A stretch of 64,000 nt of DNA from Glandiceps talaboti (GCF_964340395.1 NC_135569.1:3887540-3951539), one strand, 5' to 3'. Shown: positions 45,901 to 58,568, counted from the stretch's first letter. Notes: a model not told the origin generated them from the sequence alone. Made by a program: numbers and translations.

Positions 45901-48900
45901 AAAATTTCCCAAAAAATTATTCATGAGGCGATGAAACGCAAAATTTCTGGTATCAGATAACACCACAGGCAAGAGAGAAACCAAACATTAACGGGTATGG
46001 TTTTGAAGTGTTAATAGGGGCATTACAAGCTCGGTAATCACCTTTCGTAGTTTTCAAGGCATTCTTTTGTTCAAACATAGGCCGAAGGTTACCGAGAATT
46101 CCGTGATTTGCTCCTGTTTGCTCTTCGGGAATCCTCGGTCTTGCATGCTGTGGCAAGCCGCAAGAGGCGGCCGATGATTCCCGAAGAGCAAAAAGGAGCA
46201 AATCACGGAATTCTCGGTAACCTTCGGCCTACGTTTGAACAAAAGAATGCCTTGCAAACTACCAGAGACGATTACCGAGCTTGTAATCCCCCTAATAACA
46301 CCTAGACCTAATAGCAATTCTTGTTATGTTTCTATCTTGTCTGTGATGCTATCTGATACCCGTAATTTGGAGTTTCGGAGCCTCATGAATAATTTTTTTG
46401 AGAAATTTATAAGACGGGTCGAGAGTGAGTGGTGTGTGAGGGCGCCGCATCACGGCTAATGGGTGGGATAACGTACTGAGTCAATATTTCAGATGGGTAG
46501 CTGCTAGTTCAAGCTGTTTGAAATTGTGTGCTCTAACACATCACTCACTCTAGACACTTTCATTCAATAATTTCCCATTGCAGATATATATTTATCTTAA
46601 CTTATCAAAAATCCCTCCTAAATTGCAATAAAAACTTTGAAAATACGATTTACATGGGCCATGGACACCTGTTGCTGTTGACAATACAAAGAAACTGACA
46701 TTTTTGTTCATCTCTTACGTAATAAGTCGTTTTTACCCTACGAACATGCAGTCCCAACTCGCTGCCGATCTGAAATATTGACTCAGTACCTAGGATGAGG
46801 CGCCCTCACTGTCACACATCATCTCTAATCCTGAGGAGACTTTAAAAATTTCCCAAAAAATTATTCATGAGGCGATGAAACGCAAAATTTCTGGTATCAG
46901 ATAACACCACAGGCAAGAGAGAAACCAAACATTAACGGGTATGGTTTTGAAGTGTTAATAGGGGCATTACAAGCTCGGTAATCACCTTTCGTAGTTTTCA
47001 AGGCATTCTTTTGTTCAAACATAGGCCGAAGGTTACCGAGAATTCCGTGATTTGCTCCTTTTTGCTCTTCGGGAATCCTCGGTCTTGCATGCTGTGGCAA
47101 GCCGCAAGAGGCGGCCGATGATTCCCGAAGAGCAAAAAGGAGCAAATCACGGAATTCTCGGTAACCTTCGGCCTACGTTTGAACAAAAGAATGCCTTGCA
47201 AACTACCAGAGACGATTACCGAGCTTGTAATCCCCCTAATAACACCTAGACCTAATAGCAATTCTTGTTATGTTTCTATCTTGTCTGTGATGCTATCTGA
47301 TACCCGTAATTTGGAGTTTCGGAGCCTCATGAATAATTTTTTTGAGAAATTTATAAGACGGGTCTAGAGTGAGTGGTGTGTGAGGGCGCCGCATCACGGC
47401 TAATGGGTGGGATAACGTACTGAGTCAATGATATTTCAGATGGGTAGCTAGTTCAAGCTGTTTGAAATTGTGTGCTCTAACACATCACTCACTCTAGACA
47501 CTTTCATTCAATAATTTCCCATTGCAGATATATATTTATCTTAACTTATCAAAAATCCCTCCTAAATTGCAATAAAAACTTTGAAAATACGATTTACTTG
47601 GGCCATGGACACCTGTTGCTGTTGACAATACAAAGAAACTGACATTTTTGTTCATCTCTTACGTAATAAGTCGTTTTTACCCTACGAACATTCAGTCCCA
47701 ACTAGCTGCCGATCTGAAATATTGACTCAGTACCTAGGATGAGGCGCCCTCACTGTCACACATCATCTCTAATCCTGAGGAGACTTTAAAAATTTCCCAA
47801 AAAATTATTCATGAGGCGATGAAACGCAAAATTTCTGGTATCAGATAACACCACAGGCAAGAGAGAAACCAAACATTAACGGGTATGGTTTTGAAGTGTT
47901 AATAGGGGCATTACAAGCTCGGTAATCACCTTTCGTAGTTTTCAAGGCATTCTTTTGTTCAAACATAGGCCGAAGGTTACCGAGAATTCCGTGATTTGCT
48001 CCTGTTTGCTCTTCGGGAATCCTCGGTCTTGCATGCTGTGGCAAGCCGCAAGAGGCGGCCGATGATTCCCGAAGAGCAAAAAGGAGCAAATCACGGAATT
48101 CTCGGTAACCTTCGGCCTACGTTTGAACAAAAGAATGCCTTGCAAACTACCAGAGACGATTACCGAGCTTGTAATCCCCCTAATAACACCTAGACCTAAT
48201 AGCAATTCTTGTTATGTTTCTATCTTGTCTGTGATGCTATCTGATACCCGTAATTTGGAGTTTCGGAGCCTCATGAATAATTTTTTTGAGAAATTTATAA
48301 GACGGGTCGAGAGTGAGTGGTGTGTGAGGGCGCCGCATCACGGCTAATGGGTGGGATAACGTACTGAGTCAATATTTCAGATGGGTAGCTAGTTCAAGCT
48401 GTTTGAAATTGTGTGCTCTAACACATCACTCACTCTAGACACTTTCATTCAATAATTTCCCATTGCAGATATATATTTATCTTAACTTATCAAAAATCCC
48501 TCCTAAATTGCAATAAAAACTTTGAAAATACGATTTACATGGGCCATGGACACCTGTTGCTGTTGACAATACAAAGAAACTGACATTTTTGTTCATCTCT
48601 TACGTAATAAGTCGTTTTTACCCTACGAACATGCAGTCCCAACTCGCTGCCGATCTGAAATATTGACTCAGTACCTAGGATGAGGCGCCCTCACTGTCAC
48701 ACATCATCTCTAATCCTGAGGAGACTTTAAAAATTTCCCAAAAAATTATTCATGAGGCGATGAAACGCAAAATTTCTGGTATCAGATAACACCACAGGCA
48801 AGAGAGAAACCAAACATTAACGGGTATGGTTTTGAAGTGTTAATAGGGGCATTACAAGCTCGGTAATCACCTTTCGTAGTTTTCAAGGCATTCTTTTGTT

Positions 48901-49428
48901 CAAACATAGGCCGAAGGTTACCGAGAATTCCGTGATTTGCTCCTTTTTGCTCTTCGGGAATCCTCGGTCTTGCATGCTGTGGCAAGCCGCAAGAGGCGGC
49001 CGATGATTCCCGAAGAGCAAAAAGGAGCAAATCACGGAATTCTCGGTAACCTTCGGCCTACGTTTGAACAAAAGAATGCCTTGCAAACTACCAGAGACGA
49101 TTACCGAGCTTGTAATCCCCCTAATAACACCTAGACCTAATAGCAATTCTTGTTATGTTTCTATCTTGTCTGTGATGCTATCTGATACCCGTAATTTGGA
49201 GTTTCGGAGCCTCATGAATAATTTTTTTGAGAAATTTATAAGACGGGTCTAGAGTGAGTGGTGTGTGAGGGCGCCGCATCACGGCTAATGGGTGGGATAA
49301 CGTACTGAGTCAATATTTCAGATGGGTAGCTAGTTCAAGCTGTTTGAAATTGTGTGCCCTAACACATCACTCACTCTAGACACTTTCATTGAATAATTTC
49401 CCATTGCAGATATATATTCATCTTAACT
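39931..49428. repeat. Satellite-like tandem array: ten ~943-bp units plus a partial eleventh
   Basis: Units start (cacatcactc) at 39931, 40876 and so on; ten units lead to a partial copy at 49363-49428. Spacing is 941-945 bp and units look ~98-99% identical. Each unit has ~245 bp of spacer plus a ~695-bp palindrome (first one 40154-40848). The 60-90-codon frames in every unit lie in the palindrome arms and are not genes. Diagnostic variants alternate along the array (see findings). Confidence 0.97.
40154..40848. mobile_element. Foldback element forming the core of each satellite unit (first copy)
   Basis: The ends aactagct / agctagtt, with gaaatattgactcagtac and its complement next to them, define inverted arms of ~345 bp. 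The inner 40398-40595 part is a perfect or near-perfect ~78-bp stem (aaggcattcttttgttcaaa outward) around a ~42-base GC-rich loop that can itself fold (cttgc/gcaag). There is no transposase. Nine further copies follow at ~943-bp spacing. Confidence 0.85.
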
Positions 49429-49690
49429 TTTATTCATGAGGTGCCCTCACACACCACTCACTCTAGACCTGTCATAAAATTTTGAAAAATGTTATTCACG
49501 AGGTTATGAAACTCAAAATTACGGGTATCAGATAGAATCACTGACATGTTCATATGTGTTGTCCTTGCCTGTGATTCTAGCTGATACACATAATTTTCTG
49601 TTACATAGCCTCATGAATAATATTTTTCACAAATTTTATACAACTTATCACGATTATATAGAGTGATGTGTGAGGGCGCCAAATCACAGC
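49429..49690. mobile_element. Diverged, shorter relative of the satellite foldback element
   Basis: Immediately after the array. ttattcatgaggtgccctca at its left end faces tgtgtgagggcgcc at its right end. The inner arms (gaggttatgaaactcaaaat and tacatagcctcatgaataat) resemble the gaggcgatgaaacgcaaaat and gagcctcatgaataat blocks of the array units. Arms are ~120 bp. It could be an older relative that marks where the array grew. Confidence 0.65.
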
Positions 49691-52600
49691 ATGCCATACA
49701 GACCCTGGACGGGATGAGCCAGTGTATGAGTGAGAGTGAAAATTATATACATTAAAGAGAAAGATAGTACAAAGAGAGGGACAGGCATATATATCATACT
49801 AGAAAAAAACCATAACTATAACTCAGTTTTCAGCCATTTCAAACTTTATTGAAAGTACATGACATTGTTACTCAACAGAATATTGAAAAATTGTGACAAA
49901 CATTTTGAAAATTGTACCTTTAAATCATAAGATACATTTGAATTTAAATCATTTGCAGCTGTCGCAATACCAATTTCCATCAACATCTTCAAATACATTG
50001 GCTGGAAAGCTCCATACACTTTGCATGATACCATTCTTTCATATTTATCACCATTCACTTTCCATCCTTACTATTGTAGAGTTGTCTGCAAATACAACTG
50101 ACATCATAGTTAAAAAGACAAAACTGCCCTATATAAAGAGGATTATGGCTAATCTATTCAAATGCGGGAAATTCAAACTGCTGTACAGAGCACTAGCTTC
50201 TGGGTCTTGTTTTCAGCATTTTTTCTGTGCTTCGAGAAACACACAGGTCATGTATCATGTACAAATTGTTTGTGAATGTCGTAGGATGGTAACTTGATAC
50301 ACAAATTAGTTGAAAATCAGTCTGTTTGTTTCATAGAATGAAAAAACCTCTCCAAATGAGACAAATTCCCCTGCAAACAGCTGCTTAGATTGTGTGTCAT
50401 TCAGGATTATTCAAATATGCGGTATATGCATGTGAAAAACCCAGATATAGGGAATGTTTATATTTTGGTGATTACTTGCCAGTGAGTCATCACAAGTTCT
50501 CCACCTCCAAACAAAAAGTCAGTCATATGCAAAAATGGTCCCAGGTGCCGCCAGTTGCATGTTTAAGAATTTTTGTTTTTCATTCTATAGTTGAGGATCT
50601 ACATTGTAGAAATTAGAAATTGAGCCTCTTTTCAAACATTGCAGTAAATAGTTTCTCCTCTCTTTCTGATTAAACATTGGCATGATTTGTCCTAAACATA
50701 AAGACACTGCAATTGAAATGGTAAATCAATATGCCACAAATAGTTCCACCATTCTGCTGTTCGGAACTTGAATACATCGTCGCAAGCCACAGTGTCTTTT
50801 ACAGCACCGTCCAAAACGCGCTGTCAATTCATTTCTACAGTGAAAGCAAATTTCCTCTGTTTTATATGTTAATTTTGCTTTGAAATGTCAGAATGCACTG
50901 GCTAGTTTGTTAGTGATCAAACTTCACATATTGAATTGCACTTTCATATTTTTACAAAAACCTAAGGTAACAGTATACTAACAAATCAGCACGTACTGCA
51001 TTGATTTAAAAATGATGAAATTTAATCTCAAATTAATCAGATAATATTTACATATCAATGAAATGTATTGCAGTGGTTCAGATTAAGAAAGTGCTATGAA
51101 ATGTTCTTGAATTAAGTATATAAAGAAGTTCAAACAGATAGAAAAACGTTTTCAACTAGGGGGTCTAATTCTAACCCTACTCCTTATTCAACTCTACTTG
51201 AACTCCCTAGCTTATCTCCCTATCTTAAATATACATCCATTTCCTAAGCTCTGCTGGTTATTATTCTTAACAGGTACCATATGTAAGATGGAGATAAAAA
51301 TATTACACTTTTGATTCTACTTTCTTAAAATACTGAAATTATAAAAAATGAAAAAAAAAGTGTCAATGTAAACTTTTGTGAAAAAGTGCTCAAAATGCAT
51401 AATGATTCTAAAATTTAAGCCATTCTAAAATCTAATATGGCCATCAAATATGGTAATATGACCATCGAGTATGGTGTTAACTATGAAAAATATAGCTTGT
51501 CGATCTTGAAAACAAGATGGTGAACACCCAGTTTCTTTTAATACCCCCGGTACTTCAAAAGAAGCAGTAACAAACTTTCACATAACAAAGTTTGGAGGGA
51601 TTTTAAGAACCTTGAGGGGAAATTGGACCCCAAGGTGGATTCTACTTCCACAAAATGTCCAGAGCAAAATGGCAAGAGTAAGTTTCTGTTATTTCAGACT
51701 GAGATACAAAATTCAATTTCACACTATACTGTGACTAGCGGTACAAAATATTTGTTTTGAAATACGGTGGGATAGATGGCAAAAACTTTCATTTCTCATT
51801 TCCTTCGTGTGGTACAACTAACTCTATCAAATTAACTTTCCAAGTTTTATGTAATACATGTAATAACTATTGCTTAAAATGAATCATTACATTTTGATTC
51901 AGGTTTTATAAAGTCCTTTCTTACACTGTGATTAATGTATATATTTTGACTGTATATTTACTTTAGCTTACTTAGCTGATTTGATGTTTGTGTAACTTAT
52001 GCCATGCATAAACCAAAAATATGGAACATATATTCTGGTGTGTCTATGTCATGACAATGTGTCTACATCACAGGTTCTACTGAATTCAAAATATGAGTCA
52101 AAACATTCAAAAGTGCCATTATTTCTCCCTGATTTTTTTTTTTTTTTTTTTTTTTTAAAGGCCAAGGTCCACTATATAAAGAGGATTATGGGTAATGTAT
52201 GCATATGCGGGAAATTCAAACTGCTGTGAGGAGCACTGACTTTGCGTGCATACTTTCGTCCGATTTGGCACTTGAAAAGGTTTACATGGCTCCCATATTT
52301 CATATATACTGTGTGTATTTCTGGCATTGGTATAATTATGTTATTCTCTAATATTTTTCTTCATTCAGCTGAAAAATACTCCTGACCTAAGGGTTCATCC
52401 AGCTGGAAAATACTTGTGACCTAAGGGTTGTCACTACTCGTCTAGCAACTTGTAGTTACAAGGGCCCCTTAAGTCACTCGTATTTTCCTTGGCCGAACGA
52501 GTAATATCTAAATAAAACAATTTTACAAGTAGATTCTGACAAACCTCATGTAATAAAGGCAGATTTACTTGGTCAGGTGTAATTAATACATAAACTTACA

Positions 52601-52710
52601 AAATATATAAGTACAATGTAGTAAAAAATATTCAAAAGCCACAATAAATGTGAAGTGTAATGTGAAAAAGTTTTTCTGCTAAAAATTTCAGGTGCCAAAA
52701 TAAATTATAC
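49691..52710. other. Intergenic DNA with one dispersed repeat, no gene seen
   Basis: Several open frames (the longest 49893-50297) lack recognisable domains or splice context. A ~75-bp sequence containing tataaagaggattatgg and gcgggaaattcaaactgctg occurs at 50131-50205 and again at 52169-52243. Nothing else can be supported. Confidence 0.45.
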
Positions 52711-54486
52711 ATTCACTGTATGCTACCTTGTGTGGTTATAATTTCTAAATGTCTAGAATGTAAGATTGCCACCCCTATAACCACGGATAAGTGGCAGTCC
52801 AGTACCAACTCGTTTCTGGTAATTCACTGTATGCTACCTTGTGTGGTTATAATTTCTAAATGTCTAGAATGTAAGATTGCCACCCCTATAACCACGGATA
52901 AGTGGCAGTCCAGTACCAACTCGTTTCTGGTAATTCACTGTATGCTACCTTGTGTGGTTATAATTTCTAAATGTCTAGAATGTAAGATTGCCACCCCTAT
53001 AACCACGGATAAGTGGCAGTCCTGTACCAACTCGTTTCTGGTAATTCACTGTATGCTACCTTGTGTGGTTATAATTTCTAAATGTCTAGAATGTAAGATT
53101 GCCACCCCTATAACCACGGATAAGTGGCAGTCCAGTACCAACTCGTTTCTGGTAATTCACTGTATGCTACCTTGTGTGGTTATAATTTCTAAATGTCTAG
53201 AATGTAAGATTGCCACCCCTATAACCACGGATAAGTGGCAGTCCTGTACCAACTCGTTTCTGGTAATTCACTGTATGCTACCTTGTGTGGTTATAATTTC
53301 TAAATGTCTAGAATGTAAGATTGCCACCCCTATAACCACGGATAAGTGGCAGTCCTGTACCAACTCGTTTCTGGTAATTCACTGTATGCTACCTTGTGTG
53401 GTTATAATTTCTAAATGTCTAGAATGTAAGATTGCCACCCCTATAACCACGGATAAGTGGCAGTCCTGTACCAACTCGTTTCTGGTAATTCACTGTATGC
53501 TACCTTGTGTGGTTATAATTTCTAAATGTCTAGAATGTAAGATTGCCACCCCTATAACCACGGATAAGTGGCAGTCCTGTACCAACTCGTTTCTGGTAAT
53601 TCACTGTATGCTACCTTGTGTGGTTATAATTTCTAAATGTCTAGAATGTAAGATTGCCACCCCTATAACCACGGATAAGTGGCAGTCCAGTACCAACTCG
53701 TTTCTGGTAATTCACTGTATGCTACCTTGTATGGTTATAATTTCTAAATGTCTAGAATGTAAGATTGCCACCCCTATAACCACGGATAAGTGGCAGTCCT
53801 GTACCAACTCGTTTCTGGTAATTCACTGTATGCTACCTTGTGTGGTTATAATTTCTAAATGTCTAGAATGTAAGATTGCCACCCCTATAACCACGGATAA
53901 GTGGCAGTCCAGTACCAACTCGTTTCTGGTAATTCACTGTATGCTACCTTGTGTGGTTATAATTTCTAAATGTCTAGAATGTAAGATTGCCACCCCTATA
54001 ACCACGGATAAGTGGCAGTCCAGTACCAACTCGTTTCTGGTAATTCACTGTATGCTACCTTGTATGGTTATAATTTCTAAATGTCTAGAATGTAAGATTG
54101 CCACCCCTATAACCACGGATAAGTGGCAGTCCTGTACCAACTCGTTTCTGGTAATTCACTGTATGCTACCTTGTGTGGTTATAATTTCTAAATGTCTAGA
54201 ATGTAAGATTGCCACCCCTATAACCACGGATAAGTGGCAGTCCAGTACCAACTCGTTTCTGGTAATTCACTGTATGCTACCTTGTGTGGTTATAATTTCT
54301 AAATGTCTAGAATGTAAGATTGCCACCCCTATAACCACGGATAAGTGGCAGTCCTGTACCAACTCGTTTCTGGTAATTCACTGTATGCTACCTTGTGTGG
54401 TTATAATTTCTAAATGTCTAGAATGTAAGATTGCCACCCCTATAACCACGGATAAGTGGCAGTCCTGTACCAACTCGTTTCTGGTA
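52711..54486 (-). repeat. 111-bp minisatellite, 16 units, derived from the ICMT 3' end
   Basis: Exactly 16 x 111 = 1776 bp, with very few variants (an A/T site in the coding part and a G/A site in the UTR part). On the minus strand each unit holds the last 69 bases of the ICMT coding sequence, including the TAG stop, plus 42 bases of 3'UTR. The copy at 54376-54486 is the one fused to the real exon. On the plus strand the unit length divisible by three leaves a 614-codon open frame, which is an antisense artefact. Confidence 0.96.
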
Positions 54487-57400
54487 ATCTATATACTCTT
54501 CTCCAAAGAAATTGAGAAGCAGAATTTCTTCATCTTCTATTCGTTCGCTGAAAAATCTCCATGATGCCACGGTATACGCAAAGAAGCAGAATGGGTTGCA
54601 TAGTAACACCTGTAAGAAAACAGCATGAAGGTAGTACATTTACACTATCCACAAGCCAAGTTGAATGCATTCTATTAAAATATATAGGATATATACCCTT
54701 GTCATTTGAAAAATGCATGCCTATGCCATTAATCTTGCACTGCTTGAAATATGATTGGCTACTGGATGAAAAGTGATGGGAAATAATAGGGTATAAATGG
54801 TCCCATTTGTACGATGCAGTTTAAAAAAATGAGTTAATGTTATTTTGTTGCACTTGAAAACAAAATGATTTGAAAATGATGCTGAAAGTTGATCGTTTTG
54901 AAAATGATCCATTTTTCATTTGAAAATGGATTCTGTATAAACAGACAAAGCTGTAAAGATTCAAAAAACAGCATAGTGTCATTCCATGGATTTGAATCTC
55001 TTCTCACATTGCTAGCTCACTGAGGAGCTGAAAATAAAATCCCCCCCCCCCCCCCCCGCCCTCCCGGATGTCAACAGCTTGCATTGCATCATACTATAAG
55101 TCTCAGTGTGCCCTCTAAACCAATTTGACACACCACTGATGCTAGACTCTCTCACAGTCCTCGGAGCATCACATCGCTAAAAGGGCTGTTTTGTATGTAC
55201 TGATAATTACTGCATAATTGTACTCGAACATCTTTGTACTGTGGGCCCTCTCGGGACATCGCAATAACACTGAGCATCAAAGTAACGTGTTAACAAATGA
55301 TTAGTTCCATGTAGTCACTGAGGGCCCACAGTACAATTCTAGTACAATTATTTGGTAGATATTGGTACATACAAAACAGTTTATAGCAATGCTCCCGAGG
55401 ACTGGTAAGAGAGTCTACACTGATGCACACAATTTCTTGGTGTTCCCCTATCTCTTACTATGTGGTGACACAAGAAATCCCAGTCTTTTGACTAACAATA
55501 ACAAAATCTGGCCATCACTAGAGGGCGCACTACTCAGTCTCAACATACCTGTGTTCCAACACTCCACCAAAACCAGCCAACATATGATGGATGCCGACAC
55601 CAAGCATAGATACCATTAGTTACTAAGATGTGTGTAGGGTTTCTACGGCTTTGAACTATGTGATTAAAATTGGTTCCTGCAGTAAACATGGCTAATTTTC
55701 GAAGAACTTCACCTCCACCACAGATAAGTAAACCCAGTATACTAATCCACCTCATTTCTTTCATACCTAGGATAAACAAAAATATACAAAAAATAAAAAA
55801 ATAAAATAAATTACGAGATCATGAATGAAACACATTATGGATTTCTTCCATTAACTTTGGAAGATAATAATAATTTAATTTCTTAAAAAGTACACTACAC
55901 TGCGTGTGCTTTACAATACTCAAAAAGGCAGAAAAATGGATAAAATAACAACAAAGAACAATTTAAAGAATTATAATTAAAAATGTGAAACAAAACATTA
56001 CAACATAAACAAGGATAAAATGACAACAATAACGTGAATGTATGTCACCTAAAATGATAAAATTAGTTTTCCTTGCATGAAAATCACATGTGGTAATATT
56101 GCCTAAAGAGGTGAGTTGTACGATAGCAAAATCTGTTTTGCCTATCTACTTGGTGGAGTATAACTTAATTGTTTGTATCTCTAGAACTGTGTGCAATTAT
56201 ACTGATTACAAGATCAATAAAACTGATAACAACTGATAAAACATTGGGGGGGGGGGGTTAAAATGATTGATTCTTTGAGAATAATCTTTTTAACATAGTT
56301 ATTAACAGTAAGGTACTGGTCCAACTGACCAGACAAGGTAAAATTTGTGTGGTCGGCCCAAAAAAATCGCTAGTCCCGGACCCAGGACCAGTGGATTTGT
56401 TCACCCCGCGGTTTACATCACATATAAACATGTCAATTTCAAACCTGTGAATATTTGTTTAGGGGGAGGGGAGGGGGTTTGCCCTAACTGAACAAAAGTT
56501 TGTTTATATATGTGACAGTGTGTGATCACCCCGGACTTACCTGGAAATAAAAGTGTTTCAAGAACAAATTCCACCCAGCTGGCCATTGCCGCTATGTGAT
56601 AAGCTGTGCTGTGATTTAGTAAGAAAGAGTCCAGGTTCAAACTACGAGGATTGTAAATTGATGTACAAAAATATTCTGAAAAGTGAAAGAAGCTGAGTAC
56701 ACAAATATACCAGCCAAATATTGTCCAATTTGTTGCAGCATGAAATGACACTATAACGCCAATACCGAATAGAAAACCCAAACTACTGGCTCGGATTGCG
56801 ATCTGCAAAATAAAAACGATACAAAATATGAATAAAGAGTTTAGTATGTGCTACATGTCACCAGAACACTACTCACTATCTCCCGGGGGGGGGGGGGGGG
56901 GGGGGGGGGCTACCCTCCTTATTTAAGGATATAGATATGTTTATGTGCCGCCCTCTGGGGTGCATTTGGGGTCTGGGTTGGGTTTATTTTGCACTTAAGA
57001 GTGTACTTTGCATTATTTCCTTGCCTAAGGAAAATGTATTTAGGTCTAAACTTTCATCTTAAAGTAAAGTGTAATGGTCTAAAATGGGGTATTGATTTTT
57101 GGTCAAAATGGGTCTAACATGGGGCCTGGGGTTTCCGGCACTGGCCACACACCCCTACCAGTGCTGGCCACTGATACCAACCCCAAGCTACTATGATATG
57201 AAGTTCTAAAGCTAATATTTGGGTGGGGCCATGTTCCGCCTATGTAGTACACTTTCAGAGGTGATGATACACCAACAATCGCCCCTCCCTCGCTAAGCAC
57301 CCGTCCCATGAAATCATTATCATGTCACTGAAAGTGAAACGTCGTTTTGACAGTCCAAATACATACACTGATTAATCATACTTAGCGCAACTCAAAAGTT

Positions 57401-57716
57401 TCTTATTGTGGTGCCATATTATGTAAGTCTGTGCACCACGTTCAATGGTGACATGAGTTATTCGTCAACTGTACAGTGCAGACTGCAGTGTACCTACCTT
57501 GAATGCGGAACCTCTGTATTTGAAAATAATCAAGGCGGTAACAACAGCTATGTAACTGAGCCCACCGACTACCCCATGATGTATATCTGGAATTTTCACG
57601 AAGCCAAGGGTAAGAAATTGAATAACTGGGATGATCAGTATACTCAGTCCGAGCAGAAAGCTGACAAGACTGACCCGTCTAGCATTTGTCGCAACGTCAA
57701 CACTCGTGTCTGCCAT
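54418..57716 (-). CDS. ICMT: Protein-S-isoprenylcysteine O-methyltransferase
   Basis: Four exons: 57716-57498, 56802-56541, 55766-55549 and 54609-54418. All have GT-AG boundaries and matching phases (0, 1, 0), giving 296 residues against 284 in human. The enzyme methylates the C-terminal prenylcysteine of CaaX proteins such as Ras and lamins, using SAM, in the ER membrane. Several hydrophobic segments are visible (VSLVSFLLGLSILIIPVIQF, SLGFLFGIGVIVSF and others). Catalytic-region signatures are LRKLAMFTAGTNFNH, YAWCRHPSYVGWFWW, LLCNPFC, WRFFSERIEDEE and FFGEEYIDYQKRV, all matching the family. The last 22 codons and stop fall within a 111-bp unit repeated 16 times downstream, so the 3'UTR, if it spans the array, is ~1.7 kb of repeats. 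The start ATG is 348 bp from the divergent centrin gene. Confidence 0.95.
55129..55440. repeat. Foldback element in the third ICMT intron
   Basis: Arms of ~100-150 bp: actgatgctagactctct, cctcgg-agcat, ctgttttgtatgtac and gtactgtgggccctc on the left return inverted on the right (gagggcccacagtac, gtacatacaaaacag, atgctcccgagg, agagagtctacactgatg). Centre near 55285. A C run lies just before it at 55041-55057. Confidence 0.75.
56885..56909 (+). repeat. ~25-base poly-G run in an ICMT intron
   Basis: An uninterrupted G run between exons 1 and 2. It could form quadruplex DNA or be an assembly-length artefact. Shorter runs lie at 56248 and 56461. Confidence 0.85.
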
Positions 57717-58064
57717 TTTGAATATCTCTCAATGTTGTGTTGATACATGCCTCTTAGCATCCCTAACCTATTAAAAACATTCCACAATGATACAAAATAT
57801 TAAGATAATCAAATATGTTATATGCATTAAGTGCATAATATGAGCAAACACATTAAATGATTTGGGAACGAAAAACTCATTAGAATCATCCGCGAGTAAT
57901 GTGTCCCGACAATTTTCAAAGCGCTAAATACCATATCAGTAATAAAGAACAGCTTAGAGGTGCTAAATTTTCAACTCATAACCGCCATTTTGAACATTGC
58001 AAACTGTGTGAAGTGAATGTGTGCTGCGTTTTTTTCTGTGAAATAACTGTATAATAGCCCAAAT
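57717..58064. promoter_or_regulatory. Probable bidirectional promoter, ICMT and centrin
   Basis: Only 348 bp separate the divergent start codons, including both 5'UTRs. The stretch contains gccattttg (YY1-like core) near the centrin side at 57985 and also near the ICMT start at 57714, but no TATA box at a fitting distance. Confidence 0.5.
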
Positions 58065-58568
58065 ATGAGTCTTTCACTGCGTTCAGAGTTTTCCATCGAC
58101 AAGACAAAAAGGAAAAGACGCCGGGAGCTGACAGAGGAACAAAAACAGGAAATCAAGGAAGCCTTCGATTTGTTCGACACAGATAAAGACAGAGCTATTG
58201 ATTACCACGAACTAAAAGTCGCAATGAGATCCTTAGGTTTCGATGTTAAAAAGGCAGATGTGCTGAAAGTACTGCGAGACTACGACAGGGAATCGTCAGG
58301 AAAGATTTCATTTGAAGATTTCAACGAAGTCATGACCGACTGGATGCTTGAACGCGACCCACAAGAAGAAATCCTGAAAGCCTTCCGTTTATTCGACGAT
58401 GACGATTCCGGAAAAATCAGTCTCCGAAACCTCAGACGAGTTGCCAGAGAACTAGGAGAAAACATGACAGACGAAGAACTGCGGGCAATGATCGATGAAT
58501 TTGATAGAGATGGTGACGGAGAAATCAACGAAGATGAATTTGTAGCAATTATGACCGGAGATACATAA
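58065..58568 (+). CDS. Centrin (caltractin), intronless copy 1
   Basis: 167 residues, no introns. Centrins are EF-hand proteins of centrioles, basal bodies and nucleotide-excision-repair complexes. A basic N-terminus ([19 protein letters not shown]) leads into four EF-hands. EF1 loop [12 protein letters not shown] and EF4 loop [12 protein letters not shown] have the calcium ligands, although EF1 has Arg where Gly is usual. EF2 is degenerate and EF3 ([12 protein letters not shown]) ends in Asn as in other centrins. [20 protein letters not shown] is diagnostic. The last residues (IMTGDT) replace the usual IMKKTxxY end, so the terminal phosphorylation and XPC-type contacts may differ. The gene is divergent to ICMT. 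Confidence 0.93.
   Translation: MSLSLRSEFSIDKTKRKRRRELTEEQKQEIKEAFDLFDTDKDRAIDYHELKVAMRSLGFDVKKADVLKVLRDYDRESSGKISFEDFNEVMTDWMLERDPQEEILKAFRLFDDDDSGKISLRNLRRVARELGENMTDEELRAMIDEFDRDGDGEINEDEFVAIMTGDT

Noticed and set aside
40295-49252. Recurrent 60-90 codon frames in each satellite unit
   Set aside because: They fall in the palindrome arms, occur on both strands in mirror form, and have no domain or start context; copies are identical only because the DNA units are.
52720-54564. 614-codon open frame made of 37-residue repeats
   Set aside because: It is antisense to the ICMT 3' end. The 111-bp unit is a multiple of three, which keeps a frame open by arithmetic, and the minus strand has clear ICMT homology.
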